From Gigaspora rosea (lineage: Eukaryota > Glomeromycota > Glomeromycetes > Diversisporales > Gigasporaceae), in contig QKWP01000605.1 in assembly GCA_003550325.1 (NCBI GenBank), positions 142,908 to 206,907 on the forward strand: 64,000 nt of DNA, in the 5' to 3' direction. Numbering within the stretch: the stretch's first letter is position 1; every line of letters begins with the position of its first letter. The position numbers were made by a program, and so were the translations under genes. This document shows, one piece after another, positions 12,181 through 24,117 of the stretch. The notes below the pieces were generated by a model. It worked only from the letters and a program-made list of their open reading frames with translations, did no database searches and had not been told where the DNA came from.

Positions 12181-12649
12181 ATATATTTTTATTTATTATT
12201 ATTATATAATATATATTATATTTTAAATATTTTTAATCAATATTACATATTTTATTATATATTATATTTTAATTATTATATATTCTTTACAGTATTTTTT
12301 TTATATTATTATATATTATTTTAACTAAATCTCTGTACCTGGGTACTTCTACACTATATGAAACAATATATTTTACTATATATACTATACTTATGTACCC
12401 TGGGTATAAGTCGCCGTCAGGCCTTTCAAACTGGCAAGAGGTACACTGTACAAGGGGGTACCCATGTTTGAATTTTATGGTACTTTCGCACTTTATTATA
12501 TCTAATTCTATTACTATATACAAAAAACTAGTCCTATATATTTATTTTCGCTCACTCTGCAGTTAGCTATTATCTTCGCTTTTTTGTTTTTTATCGTCTT
12601 CGTTTTGGCTATTTCTTTTATTTTGGTTATAACCTTTGTTTTACTTTTT

Positions 12650-13480
12650 TTTTAAATACTTACTAAAAATAGTAAAGAAGTGAAAAAATATTTTTCAGAA
12701 GTGTTAGTTTTCTTGCAAATTGCCAGAGAAATCTAGTATATTCTTGCAAAGTACCAGAAAAGTTAAAGCTAGTATTCTTGTAAAGTGCTAGAAAAGTTAT
12801 AAAGTATCAAAAAAGTCAGGAATAAATAAAATAAAATAAAAATTAAAAAAATAAGTAAAAAAAAAAACAAACAAAAAAACAAAAAAATGTAAACAAACTA
12901 ATAAAAAAAATAAACAAAGCCCCAAATTTTCAATTCTCTAAAGTAAGAGTTCGTGTTCTTGCAAATTCAGAAATTGCGAAAACTGAATTAATGTTTTTGC
13001 AAATGCCAAAAAAGTTGCAAAGTACCAAAAAAGTCTGAATTGGTTTTTTTGCAAAGTGCCAGAAAGTAAGGGTTCTGTTCTCACAAAGTGCTAAAATAAA
13101 ATAAATTAATAAAAAAATTTTAAAAATAAAACAAAAAAAAACAAAAACAAAAAATATAAAACAAAAAAATAAATAAAGCAAAACCTTGCAAAAACTTGCA
13201 CCTAACTAAATTATTTCTCTAAAGAAGTGTTCTTGAAGATTTAGAAATTGCTGAAAAATCAGTTATGTGTTTTTGCAAAGTATCAGAAGTTTGAGTTGGC
13301 ATGCAAAATCAAAATGATGTTTCTGCAAAGTGCTAAAAAGTTGTTGGTTTTCTTGCAAAAGGCTAGTATTCTTGTAAAGTATAAAAAAAATTAAAAATAA
13401 ATAAATAAATAAAAAAGAAAAACAAAACAAATGCAAAAAAAAGCAAAAACAAAAAAAAAACAAACTGAAAATAAAAACAA
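12650..13480. repeat. Degenerate satellite of CTTGCAAAGTGCCAGAAAAG
   Basis: The unit TTCTTGCAAAGTGCCAGAAA recurs roughly ten times with A-rich spacers (AAATAAAATAAAA, AACAAAAAAACAA). Minus-strand ORFs of 66-83 codons here are phenylalanine-rich translations of the spacers, not genes. Confidence 0.65.
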
Positions 13481-13639
13481 CAAACTAAAATAAAAAAACA
13501 ATGTAAATAGAAGATCTAATTTATAAACAAAAGGTTTAATCTAATTTTGTAATACAGATTTGTAAATTAACTTCAATATATTCAAAGTATTTTGATAATA
13601 TAGTCCAATGCGTCCTTGGTATAACCCAGGTTACATATC

Positions 13640-13820
13640 TACTGATCCAGCCAGTCCTCTCAAAAAATATTTCAAATTTATTTTTAAAAACATTTTTGAA
13701 ATATTTCAAAATCTGAAATATTATGAAATATATTGTGAAATATTTCAAAATATATTGCATATGCAAAATCTTTTGAAAAATTTTGCAGGTTTGCAAGATT
13801 TTTTGAAAGATTACGATACT
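13640..13820. repeat. TTTGAAATATTTCAAAAT repeat patch
   Basis: Overlapping palindromic units like those at 11373-11740. Confidence 0.5.
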
Positions 13821-13849
13821 ATAAATTTGCTAATGAATGAGCATTATAA

Positions 13850-15449
13850 CTAGAAACTTTAAATTATTTAGAATATTTGAGAAAGTAAATAGGATTAATA
13901 TAGTAACATCTTAGGCTTTGGTAATAGAAAAAAGAAAACTATTAAAGGGTTAAAGAAAATAATTTATACCTTCTTGTACTTTAGTAAATTCATAGCAACT
14001 TAGATTATTGCAATGTTAAATATCAATTGAATATTAAAATAAACTACAATATTTTTCTATTTAGGACTATAGAACAAAAGTATTAGCTGATTTATTAAGG
14101 TCTTGTTTTCTTTATTATTAAACTCCTGCTAGTTTGATTTTTTTTTTTAATATTTTTATTTGCTTTCTTGTAAATAAACATAATATAGTCAACTCTCTCT
14201 ATTTTGTCAAAAATATTTTTTAAGGATTTTTATATATAAAAAATTTTTTAGGTTCAGTTCTTAATAAGCTATTATTAGCTAATTTGAACTCAATGATAAA
14301 ATTTACAAATGTTCTAGAAAAATTTTGTTTGGTTAAAAAAGAATTTAATAGTGTTTAGATTAAAGAGGTTTGGATTAAAGAGAGGTAACTGTATCTGCAA
14401 ACAGATTGGTCATTTTATTAATATATATTGTTTTTATATATTTTAAAAAATTGAAGTTTGATCACATATATCACACAATATAGAACTAGTATAATAAAAA
14501 TTTTTACTGTAGTTATTAATTCATTATTAACAACTTTACTCTAGCTAACTTATCAAAAAGTGTAACTACTATTTCTTTTTTAACTAGATTATATTTTATT
14601 GTCTGGGGCATATATATATACTGACAAGTAATTAAGATCAAAACCTTGCAATACAATTTCATAGTTTTGATTCTTATCAGGTCCACCATCTCTTTTAGTC
14701 CTATCATAATATCTCCATCTTGTTTGCTAAATAAGCCTTTGTACTTGTTTAGATGCTCCATGATTTTCTATACACCTTTTAGTCTATTCTATTATTAGAT
14801 ACAATAAATCTTATTCTGTTTATATTTGTTTACTTTCTCACGATCTAGATGGCTTATCTATTACTGATTTCTGTTTTGTCTTGTTTATTTTCTGGCTAGC
14901 TATTTTAGTATTGTTTTATTTGATTCATGTACTACTTTTGTAAAGTGTTGTTGTTTGTTTTTATTGTTTGGTGTATTTGTTTGTTTACGCATTCCTTAGA
15001 ATCTGCAAATCAGGGTCTAGAGTGATTCCCAAAAGTGTCAACCAAAGAATATTTTTTTTGAGCAAAATTTCCAAAGATAAAATTTTAAGGTTTTTGAACT
15101 AGCTATTTTAATTTTTGCTACTAAGAAACTTTATGTATTTTGTAGATTTTTACAACTTTTTTTATGTGTGTTTTTGTTTTTTTTTATACTTGTTCTTGCT
15201 CTAGCTTCAATTTTTCTTTTTACCAGAAGTATTTGTAAGGATCAGCAAAAAGAGTATCGATTATTATCAAATTATTTAAATCAATGTATAATGTTGCAAA
15301 TAAATTATTAAAAAATAAATAAAATTATAAAATAATATATATATATATTCAATGAATATTCAATGAATATATTTAGTAAAATTTTAAATATTGAATATTC
15401 AGTAAATATTTAGTGAATATTATTTATTAAGTCAAACCTCTAGCTGAAT
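13850..15449. other. AT-rich region, no recognised feature
   Basis: An 81-codon minus-strand ORF (14516-14761) has no recognisable motif and no supporting neighbours. No transposon ends seen. Confidence 0.4.
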
Positions 15450-15687
15450 ACTTTAAGCATTTATTGCAATATAAAGATAGAAAATATGCTCATTATAGTT
15501 ATTGATGGTATTTTGTACTTAATTCACAAATGAAATAGCGATTATTACAAAAAGAAAGAGTATATATTAAACAAAATTTAATGATAATCAGTTTATAGTT
15601 GAAATATACAGGAAATTATTGCTGATCATAATATATATATAGCTAACTAGATTATGAGATTTGGTTTGGAAATATGTGGATCAAGAC

Positions 15688-15980
15688 AGGACCCTGGACA
15701 TCTCTCATATAGGTCATAACTGGATTTGGCCAATTTTGGTCCAATTTGCTAAAAATAATAAAATATATTTGTTTAAATAACTTTTGATCTAGTGATCAGA
15801 ATTGAATGAACTTTTTTTTGTTAGATATACCTCACTGAGAGCTTTATTTTAAAAAGATTTGTTCAAGTTGGTCCATCGGATGCCAAGATAATTGGCAAAA
15901 ACTATTTTTTTGCTTCTCAAATTTCAGGGGTTTTTGCTAAAAAAAACAAGTATAATCTCTATACTAGATGTCCAGGTCCT
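15688..15980. mobile_element. AGGACC-family MITE, copy 1 (8-bp TSD)
   Basis: Ends AGGACCCTGGACATC and GATGTCCAGGTCCT, flanked by ATCAAGAC (15680-15687 and 15981-15988). It sits inside the helicase pseudogene: removing it rejoins the reading GSRQ-FWNARYY. Inverted copy at 58566-58861; shorter relatives at 61608-61776 and 62318-62778. Confidence 0.85.
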
Positions 15981-16594
15981 ATCAAGACAGTTTTGGAATG
16001 CAAGATATTATGAATTATTAGATATGATTATACAGTTAGGTTCACAAAGTTTAATATTCTTTATATTCAGTGCTGCTAATCTATACTGGCCAGAACTTTA
16101 TACACTTATGCTATTTACTAAAAATCGTCTTTAAAATATTATTGACAATTCCTATCTTGCTACGATATTTGGTTTTTTAATAAATGGTTTGAGTTTTTTT
16201 AATAGTATGCTAATAAAAAAATAGAATCTAAAAAATTGGTAGTATAGATTTGAATAGCAATATCATGGTAGTGTTCATATATATATAGAATTGGAAAGAT
16301 AAAAAATGCTCCTAAAATTAAATGGGAACAACTAAAAAAAAAAAATGAAAATTCATTAAAGAAATAATTCTTTGGTTACTACTATTAATCTAGGACCTAA
16401 TACTCCTGTTCCTAATTATCATCTATGTCAAAAATGTCATGAAGAACTTCATAATAATATACAAGATTATATCGAATTAGTTAACTAGTTGTAGCGGCAC
16501 ACATAATACAGTCCCACATATAGTTATCATACTAAATGTAGTTAACAAGAATCCTGCAGATTCAGATTCCCTAAAGAGGAAAGTAATTATACTT

Positions 16595-18080
16595 TAGTGA
16601 TTGGACCTGTCCAAAAAATTGTGATCCAGATAACTTGTCGGGTCAACCTGCAAGTCGCCCAGGTTGATCAAAGGGTCAATCCAGATCACAGATGACCCAG
16701 TTGATCAGGATGAGTTGATTGATGAGCATATATAATTGGTTGATTTATTATAATATACAAATATTATATAAAAAGTAAGTACAATAGCATTTGGGCATAA
16801 TAAATTAAAAATTTCAATTTTTTTTTAAAAATCAGCTCGATTCCATTGTATATTGCTGATAGCATTGATGATGAAAACTAACTTAATTGGTAATCCACCA
16901 GTCAACCAGAGAGTCATCATAGTAAAAAGTGACTTATATTACTTTATAAATTTACTATAGTGTGAATGTGCATGCACATATTTAAAACTTTTTTTATACT
17001 AAGTTAATCATCTTTCTGGCTTAAGAGACTTTTGTAAAGCTCATTAAAACGCATCTAATGGTGGTTAGAGCATCAAAATCGGCTTGGTGGATGCCAAGAT
17101 ATCTTTAAAAAACCTTTCTTTTACTATATAAATTTTCTTGCAAACAATACTATTATTTGCAAGAAAATTTACATAGTAAAAGAAAGGTTTTTTAAAGATA
17201 TCTTGGCATCTACCAAGCCGATTTTGATGCTCTAACCACTATTAGATGCGTTTTAATGAGCTTTACAAAAGTCTCTTAAGCCAGAAAGATGATTAATTTA
17301 GTATAAAAAAAAGTTTTAAATATGTGCACGCCACATTCGCACTATAGTAAATTTATATAGTAATCTGAGTCACTTTTTACTATGATGACTCTCTGGTTGA
17401 CTGGTGGATCACCAATTAAATTTAATATTTAGTTCAAATTTTTAATAGCTATTATTTTTAAAGTTCCAATCAAATTTTTGGATAAATTAAGAGGATTTCA
17501 TCATTTTGCTAAATTTTGTAGTTTTACTGTTTCATTACATATTTCGTCTTTTGCCATTCATATAAATAGTTTTATTTAATTTATTTTTATATAATTGTTC
17601 AAAGGACACTCACAAGTAGAGCAATAGTATACCTGATGTTCATGTGTTAACAAATTCTAAATTCTGATTGGCCAGATCAGGTGTAATATAAAAAAAAACT
17701 ATCAAAACAATAAAACTAATGCTTATTGGCTAGATCAGATATGGAATTTTATATTTGTCCTTCGGACTTTAAATAGTTTTCATTTTCTTAGTAATATTAA
17801 AAATGCAGTCTAGTTCCATCTCAAAAAGCAATAATAATATTACATTATTTAATACGAATGATTATACTACAAGATTCAAGAACAAAAGCTATAAAAGCTG
17901 AAAAAATTAAGAGATCAATCTTTGGAATCATAAGTAAAAAGGATCGTAAAATCTTGAAATTCACACAGGTTGATCTACAGGTTGACCCATTTGTTTCTAA
18001 CCAGGTTGCCAAATACTTAACCTGGGTCACTTGCCCATCTGCAGGTGACCTAGGTGGCAGTCACTTGGGTCAAAACACTA
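16595..18080. mobile_element. hAT-type element, 1486 bp, exact 8-bp TSD
   Basis: TTATACTT flanks both sides (16587-16594 and 18081-18088). Ends TAGTGATTGGACC and GGGTCAAAACACTA. The sub-terminal DNA is rich in GGTCAACCTG/CAGGTTGAC motifs. No transposase is readable; ORFs at 17845-18127 show no hAT motif. The interior is occupied by the long palindrome 16882-17418. Confidence 0.8.
16882..17418. repeat. 537-bp near-perfect palindrome (family P, copy 1)
   Basis: Arms of about 260 bp flank a 12-bp centre near 17149 (TTTGCAAGAAAATTT on the right arm). Outer ends are TAATTGGTAATCCACCAG and CTGGTGGATCACCAATTA. Blocks such as GCATCAAAATCGGCTTGG and its complement match almost base for base. Related, more diverged copies: 61818-63060 and 63540-64000. 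No coding capacity. Confidence 0.88.
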
Positions 18081-18559
18081 TTATACTTTTTTGTATGATA
18101 ATAGCTATGATTATCCAGAGCTTGTAATAGCAAAAAATGATCTATATATTAATTTTTATAGTAAAATTTAACTGCAAGAATAGAGAGCAAATATTGATCT
18201 TAAATCTATTCTTAGTATTCATGTAGCTTTGCAATATATTTTCAAATATGCAAGTAAATCAGAACAACAATCAGAGAGCTTTTTACAAATATTAATTCGA
18301 ATACTTAATAATAGCAATCCTACTAATAAATTACTTGCTCCAGTTCAGAAATTATTGCTTTATAGTATTGCTAAACAAGATATATCTGCTCAAGAAACTT
18401 GTTATTTACTTTTTGGATTTCTTTTTTATCATTTAAGCTATACCTTTTTTTCAATAAAATCTCAATAAAGAAACATCTTATTGGCTTCATAGTACAGGTA
18501 TTAATAAAAATAGAAATTCTAGAGAAATTGAAAATATTAGATAGATTGCTTGTTCTATT

Positions 18560-19034
18560 TAGTGACTTGAACCAGATAACAAAATTATCAATCGGTTAAC
18601 TGACCTGACATAACCAAGCATAATTAGCTAATCGAGATTATTTCAGTTGGCCTGGGTTAACTAAATTATTTGAGTTAACTGGCTCAACCGAGTAGTAATT
18701 TGAGCTGAAAAAAATTCGGTAATCGGTTAACTGATTGATGTCAACCAATTGCAACCAATTAAGATTAATTATGTTTTACTTTCGGGAATCATCAGACCTT
18801 TACTCAAATTTTTGTCTTTGTTCATTCATTTTTTTTCAGAACTTTCAGAATCTTTGCTTATTTCTAATATCATTTACATTTTGTTAACCAATATCAATTC
18901 TTGGTTGCACAGGTCAACTGATTATTGATTCTCAACTGGTTGTATAGTGATTAAGCATTTGCTTAACTGGTTATCTAAAATTTATTCGGGTTGGGTCGGT
19001 TAACCAATTATAGCCCAACCAGTTCAAATCACTA
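18560..19034. mobile_element. hAT-type MITE, 475 bp, 8-bp TSD (7/8)
   Basis: Flanks GTTCTATT (18552-18559) and GTTCTACT (19035-19042). Ends TAGTGACTTGAAC and GTTCAAATCACTA. The body is a degenerate array of GGTTAACTG/CAGTTAACC-like units. It interrupts the helicase pseudogene. Confidence 0.75.
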
Positions 19035-19450
19035 GTTCTACTTTAAAAATATACTGTAATAGGCCTTTTGAATTTGAAAATTTTCATTATATAAGTTATA
19101 TTTTAAATATAAATTTACCAATAACAATAGAAAAATATAAAACTATCTCTTTTTAAAAAAAATATATATATATATAACTGAAAATATTATATGAGTTTGG
19201 CCACAACTATTACTATTGCAAAATGGACCAAAGAAGTTCTATTACATAAAAGTTCTTCTTATGTTTCCCATTGAAATATTCAACTCCTAATTCAAAATAA
19301 TACAATTTCATAAACAGTTTTATATAATTACTATTTTGAAGAAATTAATGCTAATCCAATAGACTTACTCGGGCCCCTATAAATAATAATAAAACAAAGG
19401 AAATAACAGATAATGAATATCGGGAAAATAAATATAGTGCAAATTTGCAA

Positions 19451-20640
19451 AGATCTGTGGCTCTGTAAAATTCTAACAAATTTTGCAATAACTTGTAATC
19501 TAGTAGTCAAAACTCAATGATTTGATATATTTTGACAAAATGAATCAAATAGTACCAAAATTGTCGAGTTTCAATCAATCACTAGATCACAAGTAAATCC
19601 CATTTAAATAAAATTTATAAACATCGAACTATTTTACTAATCAGTGGACCAAATTAATAATTTTGATACCATTCGATTCCTCTCAATAAAATAGTTCGAA
19701 CAGTACCAAAAATATTAAAATTGGATTACAGATTAGCGAGATGTTCACAAAAAACATTTTGCAGTACAGTTTTGTACAAAAATTAAAAAAAATTAAATTT
19801 TTGCGCAGAACTGCACTGCAAAATGTTTTTTGCAAATATTTGTTAACCAATGATTCAATTTTAATATTTATGGTACCGTTTGAACTGTCTTATTGAGAGA
19901 AATTAAATAATATTAAAATCATTAAATTTGGTCTACTGGTTGGCAAGATAGTTTGATATTTATAAATTTTATTTAAATGAGATTTTTTTGTGATCTAGTA
20001 ATTGAAACTCAACAATTTGGTACCATTCGATTCAACTCAACGAGACAGATCGAATGGTACCAAAATCATTGAGTTTCAATTACTACATCACAAAAAAATC
20101 TTATTTAAATAAAATTTATAAACATTGAACTATCTTGCCAACTGTGAACCAAATTTAATGATTTTGATACTATTTAATTCCTCTCGATGAGATGGTTTAA
20201 ATGGTACTAAAAATGTTAAAATCAGATTATTGGTTAACAAGATATTCGCAAAAAATATTTTATGCTGCAGTTTTGTATAAAAATTTAAATTTCTTTTTTA
20301 TATTTTTGTGCAAAACTGCACTGCAAAACATTTTTTGCAAATATCTTGTTAACCTGTGATCTAATTTTAATATTTTTGTTACTGTTTAAACTGTTTTATC
20401 GAGAAGAATCGAATAGTATCAAAATTAATTTTGGTCCACTAATTGGTAAGATAGTTTGATTTTTATAAATTTGATTTAAATAGGATTTTTTTTGTGTTTT
20501 AGTAATTGAAACTCACTGATTTTGGTACTATTCGATCCATCTTGTTGAATCAAATTAAATAGTACTAAAATTGTTAAGTTTTGACCTCTAGATCAAAAGT
20601 TATCACAGAAATTGTTAAAATTTTATAGGCTCACAGATCT
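19451..20640. mobile_element. 1190-bp element made of stacked palindromes
   Basis: Outer inverted ends AGATCTGTGGCTCTGTAAAA and TTTTATAGGCTCACAGATCT continue for about 70 bp. The inside is two tandem copies of a larger palindrome with ATTTTGCAGTACAGTTTTGT-type hairpins and several GGTACCATTCGATT..AATCGAATGGTACC modules (clearest at 20020-20062). No TSD could be read. Confidence 0.65.
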
Positions 20641-20935
20641 GCACAATATTTATTTTCTCAATGAAAGTCAAAAAGAAGAATCTGAATATGATGAGGAGAA
20701 GAATGCTAATTTGACTAAATTCTTCTGGCAGAGATAGGTTCTAACTTAGTAACTGATTGTTCTTTTGATTTTGGATTTTATGATATTAATCAAACTTATG
20801 ACTAGATTAGTGAAGTTAGACAAAATTATTCTGATACTGACCTCAGAAAAGTAGATTCATTTATACAAAGAGTATCTAGTTGTAATGAATTAAATAATGA
20901 AATAGTAATAAATAAAATATCTAATACAAATATTA

Positions 20936-22238
20936 GGGCAATATCAGATATTATGTAATATTTTTTACTATACTTTCTACTCTCTTCCCTCACATGTAAA
21001 AGAAATTTGATTGGCTGTTATAAATTTATATATCTAACATAAGAAAATTAGAGACCTCTCTTCCAGTGAAGAATATTTAATGTTCTCAATGTTCTCAAGA
21101 ACATTCAAAAAAATTTGAGAACACTATAATTAAAAATCATGTTCTCTTTTGAGAACAAGCTAAGAACATAAAATTTATAATTTATGTTTTCATAAGATAT
21201 ATATAAAATTAATAATAATAAGGGAAGTGCAGTAAATTACATAATTTTCTGTGGGGGTGCGCCACTTATCACATTCTATATATATATATATAGTATAAAT
21301 ATCCAATAATATTAAAGTAAAATCGATTTTTAGTTAATTAAAGATAATTGCTACATAGTAAAGTCTAAATTTTACTAAGTGAATCGATAAAAAAATCACT
21401 TAAGTAAACTTATTTAGCAGGTCAAAATATACTTACTACAAAATTTTCATAAGTATTGGAGAACTTTTTATTAATTGACTTTTAATTTTTACGTTCGTTG
21501 AATATATTTTTTTAAAAAATTTTAATTTTTCTGTCAAATGTAAAAATCAAAAGTCAATTAATAAAAAGTTCTCCAATACTTATGAAAATTTTGTGGTAAG
21601 TGTATTTTGACTTGCTGAATAAGTTTACTTAAGTAATTTTAATCGATTTGCTTAGTAAAATTTAGACTTTACTATGTAACTACTTTTGTTAATTGTGGAG
21701 TATTTTATTTTTAGGTCAAAGATGTTTTTGAGTTTTTTTTAAATATTATAAAATTTGTTTGGTCAATAGTTCTATCACTAGGAAGGGGGTCAGAACCTAT
21801 GTAAACTCTAATCATGTAATTTATTGCACTTCCCTTACTAAGTGAATTTTTTACAACAAAATTTAATTAAGACAAAAGTTTATAATAAAATGCGAATTGA
21901 TACTCTTAATTATCTTTTAATGATCAAAGTTAATGGTTCTTATAAAAAATTTAATTTTCAAAAAGCTTATAATTTTTGGGCTAGTTCTTTTCATTTTCAA
22001 TTATAAATATTTAAGTAAATATAGTATTTTTGTTTTAAAAATTATAATAAATAAATTTATTATGAATATTATATAATTTTAAAAATTTTATTTTTAAAAA
22101 AATATTATAGTGCACATTAAATTTTTTTTGAGAACATAAAATTAAAAATTTATGTTCTCAAAGAACAAAAAATTTTTTTGAGAAATTCTTCACTGCTCTC
22201 TTCCCCTTCAAAATATTACGTAATATCTGTTATTACTC
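20936..22238. mobile_element. 1303-bp Harbinger-like insertion (TTA TSD)
   Basis: TTA at 20933-20935 and 22239-22241. Ends GGGCAATATCAGATATTA and TAATATCTGTTATTACTC pair over about 29 bp with mismatches. Sub-terminal DNA has palindromic TTCTCAAGAACATT/GTTCTCTTTTGAGAAC motifs like those in the element at 34009-34801. A second element (21221-21836) is nested inside. It interrupts the helicase pseudogene just before the Walker A region. Confidence 0.65.
21221..21836. mobile_element. 616-bp TA-flanked long-TIR element
   Basis: TA at 21219-21220 and 21837-21838. Ends AGGGAAGTGCAGTAAATTAC and GTAATTTATTGCACTTCCCT. Interior arms (CTAAATTTTACTAAGTGAAT, GGAGAACTTTTTATTAATTG and complements) form a second large hairpin. 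No ORF. Tc1/mariner-type by TSD. Confidence 0.8.
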
Positions 22239-23662
22239 TTATAGATATCAGATTTTAAATAATAAGCAAAAACAATTTTTAAGTAAATAGATTCACATTA
22301 ACATAGCATTCTTACAGGTTGTTAAATTGAGACACTTACTTAATATTATTGTTATAGGTACTGCTAGTACAGAAAAGTCATTGCTAATCAGAGCAATTAG
22401 GTGTTGACTTTTTGAATTAACAGTAATCAAATTTGATTAGTACTTGTTCCAACAGGAGTTGCAACCTTTAATATTAATAAAAAAACAATTCATTCAGCTT
22501 TTTCTATCCCGATACCTATTGGTAATAATCTTGATATAACTAGTGAGCAATTAAACCATTTACAAAATAGATTACAAAATATAAAATATTTTATAATTGA
22601 TAAAAAAAGTATAAACAAATATCAAATGCTTGCTTTAGTTGATTTGTAGTTATATCAAGCTTTTTCTAAACAGAAAAACCAGCCTTTTGGTAGAAAATCA
22701 ATTATCTTGTTTGGTAATTTTGGGCAGCTTCTTCCTGTGCTTGATTATTTTATGTATACTACAAATATTTTGAAAAATCACTATCTAATAATGGTATTAT
22801 AGCCTACAACCAATTTCAAGAAGTATATAAACTCAATATTGTTGAGCATCAGTCTAGGGATTCTGAAGAACAAAAGAAGTTCTAAGATATTCCCTTATGA
22901 TTGTGCAGTGGTAAATCTACTATTACAGACTAGAGAACACTTAGTGCATGTTTTGATGATAAAATAAAATAAAGCAAAATATAATAGATTTTCAGATGCT
23001 ATATTCATTATGACAAAATAGACTAATGTTAATATAATAAATACATAATAAATTAAGATTATTAAATATTCCTGTTGCAAAAATTCTTGCAATACATAAT
23101 AGAGGGGGTAAAGAAGCTAAAAATACAGATTCTGATATGGCAGATGGCCTTGAGGCAGAATTATTGTTAAGCAAAGGTGCATGTATTATGCTAACAGCAA
23201 ACCTGCGGACAGAAGCCAGATTAGGGAATTATTCAAGATATTTTGTTTGAAGAAGAGCAAAGTCCACCTTCACTTCCTATAGCTGTTTTTATTAAATTTG
23301 ATAATTATACAGAATCTACAATAAGTACAGTAAATGGTATAAATGTTGTGCCAATTCAACGCAAATTGGAAGGTAAATCAGGGGCAATATGTTCATGTTT
23401 GCAGGTTCCTATCCGTCTCGCATGGGCTATTACAGTGCACAAAAGCCAAGGGCTTACACTACCAAAAGCTAGAATAGATATTGGTAGCAAAGAATTTGCT
23501 GCTGGACTTTCTTTTGTAGCAGTATCTCGAGTCCGTTCACTTAATGATATTATTTTTAAACCATTTAATTTTGAAAGACTTCAACGAATTTTAAAATGTA
23601 AAAGAATGCAAGAAAGAAAAGATGAAGAATTGCGGCTAATTTCTTTAGTACCTAAAACTTGA

Positions 23663-24117
23663 ATATATTAATATAATAATACAATTGTAATTATAAATAG
23701 TATTTAATACTATTTTTTTAAAAATAAATTTTTTAAATAAAATTATATAAATACTATGCAGTACAATATTTAAAATTTTAAATATTTTGGCTCCGGCCCT
23801 ACAATGCTACGCATTAGCCTAGTTCTAGTATTGAATATGAAACATAATATAATCGATTAATTAATTAGTTAACTAGTTAATCGTTTTCTAGGAATGCCTC
23901 AATACCAATACACATATTTGAAGGCACTTTTACAATTAACTAAAGCTGGACCGGCTTCAATGCATTCCGACCCGGAATTTTCTTCGTCCAGCCGGATCGA
24001 AAAATCGGCTTACCGATTTTAGCTCGCTGTAAGCCCACGTGATGGTTCCCCTAGATACGATATCAGATATAGAAATGGGTTAGAACGCGACTTACTTTTT
24101 GGCGGCACTTAAGGAAC
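23663..24117. other. Region upstream of ORC5
   Basis: Starts AT-rich, then becomes GC-richer from about 23940 (GACCGGCTTCAATGCATTCC, CAGCCGGATCG), which is probably the ORC5 promoter and 5' UTR. No specific element can be named. Confidence 0.45.

Larger units (their letters stand above)
15450..23662 (+). pseudogene. Helitron-like / Pif1 helicase protein, shattered by insertions
   Basis: Fragments lie in order on one strand. 15450-15687: KDRKYAHYSYWWYF region. 15981-16594: FWNARYYELLDMI, FFIFSAANLYWPEL, then a Cys/His patch ending CRFRFPKE (Helitron_like_N type). 18089-18559: RANIDLKSILSIHVALQYIF, KYASKSEQ, DISAQETCYLLFG. 19035-19450 and 20641-20935: weak linker. 22239-22900: GTASTEKSLLIRAIR (decayed Walker A), APTGVA-like PTGVATFNI, LFGNFGQLLPVLD. 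23243-23662: RLAWAITVHKSQGLTL and FVAVSRVRSLNDI (SF1 helicase motifs V and VI). Stops and frameshifts occur in every part except the last 139 codons. The four gaps are filled by elements at 16595-18080, 18560-19034, 19451-20640 and 20936-22238; a fifth at 15688-15980 splits the first fragment. The intact parent would move or replicate DNA as a Helitron-type or host-amplified Pif1 protein; this copy is dead. Confidence 0.85.

Noticed and set aside
14516..14761. 81-codon minus-strand ORF
   Set aside because: No motif, no neighbours, expected by chance in this length of AT-rich DNA.
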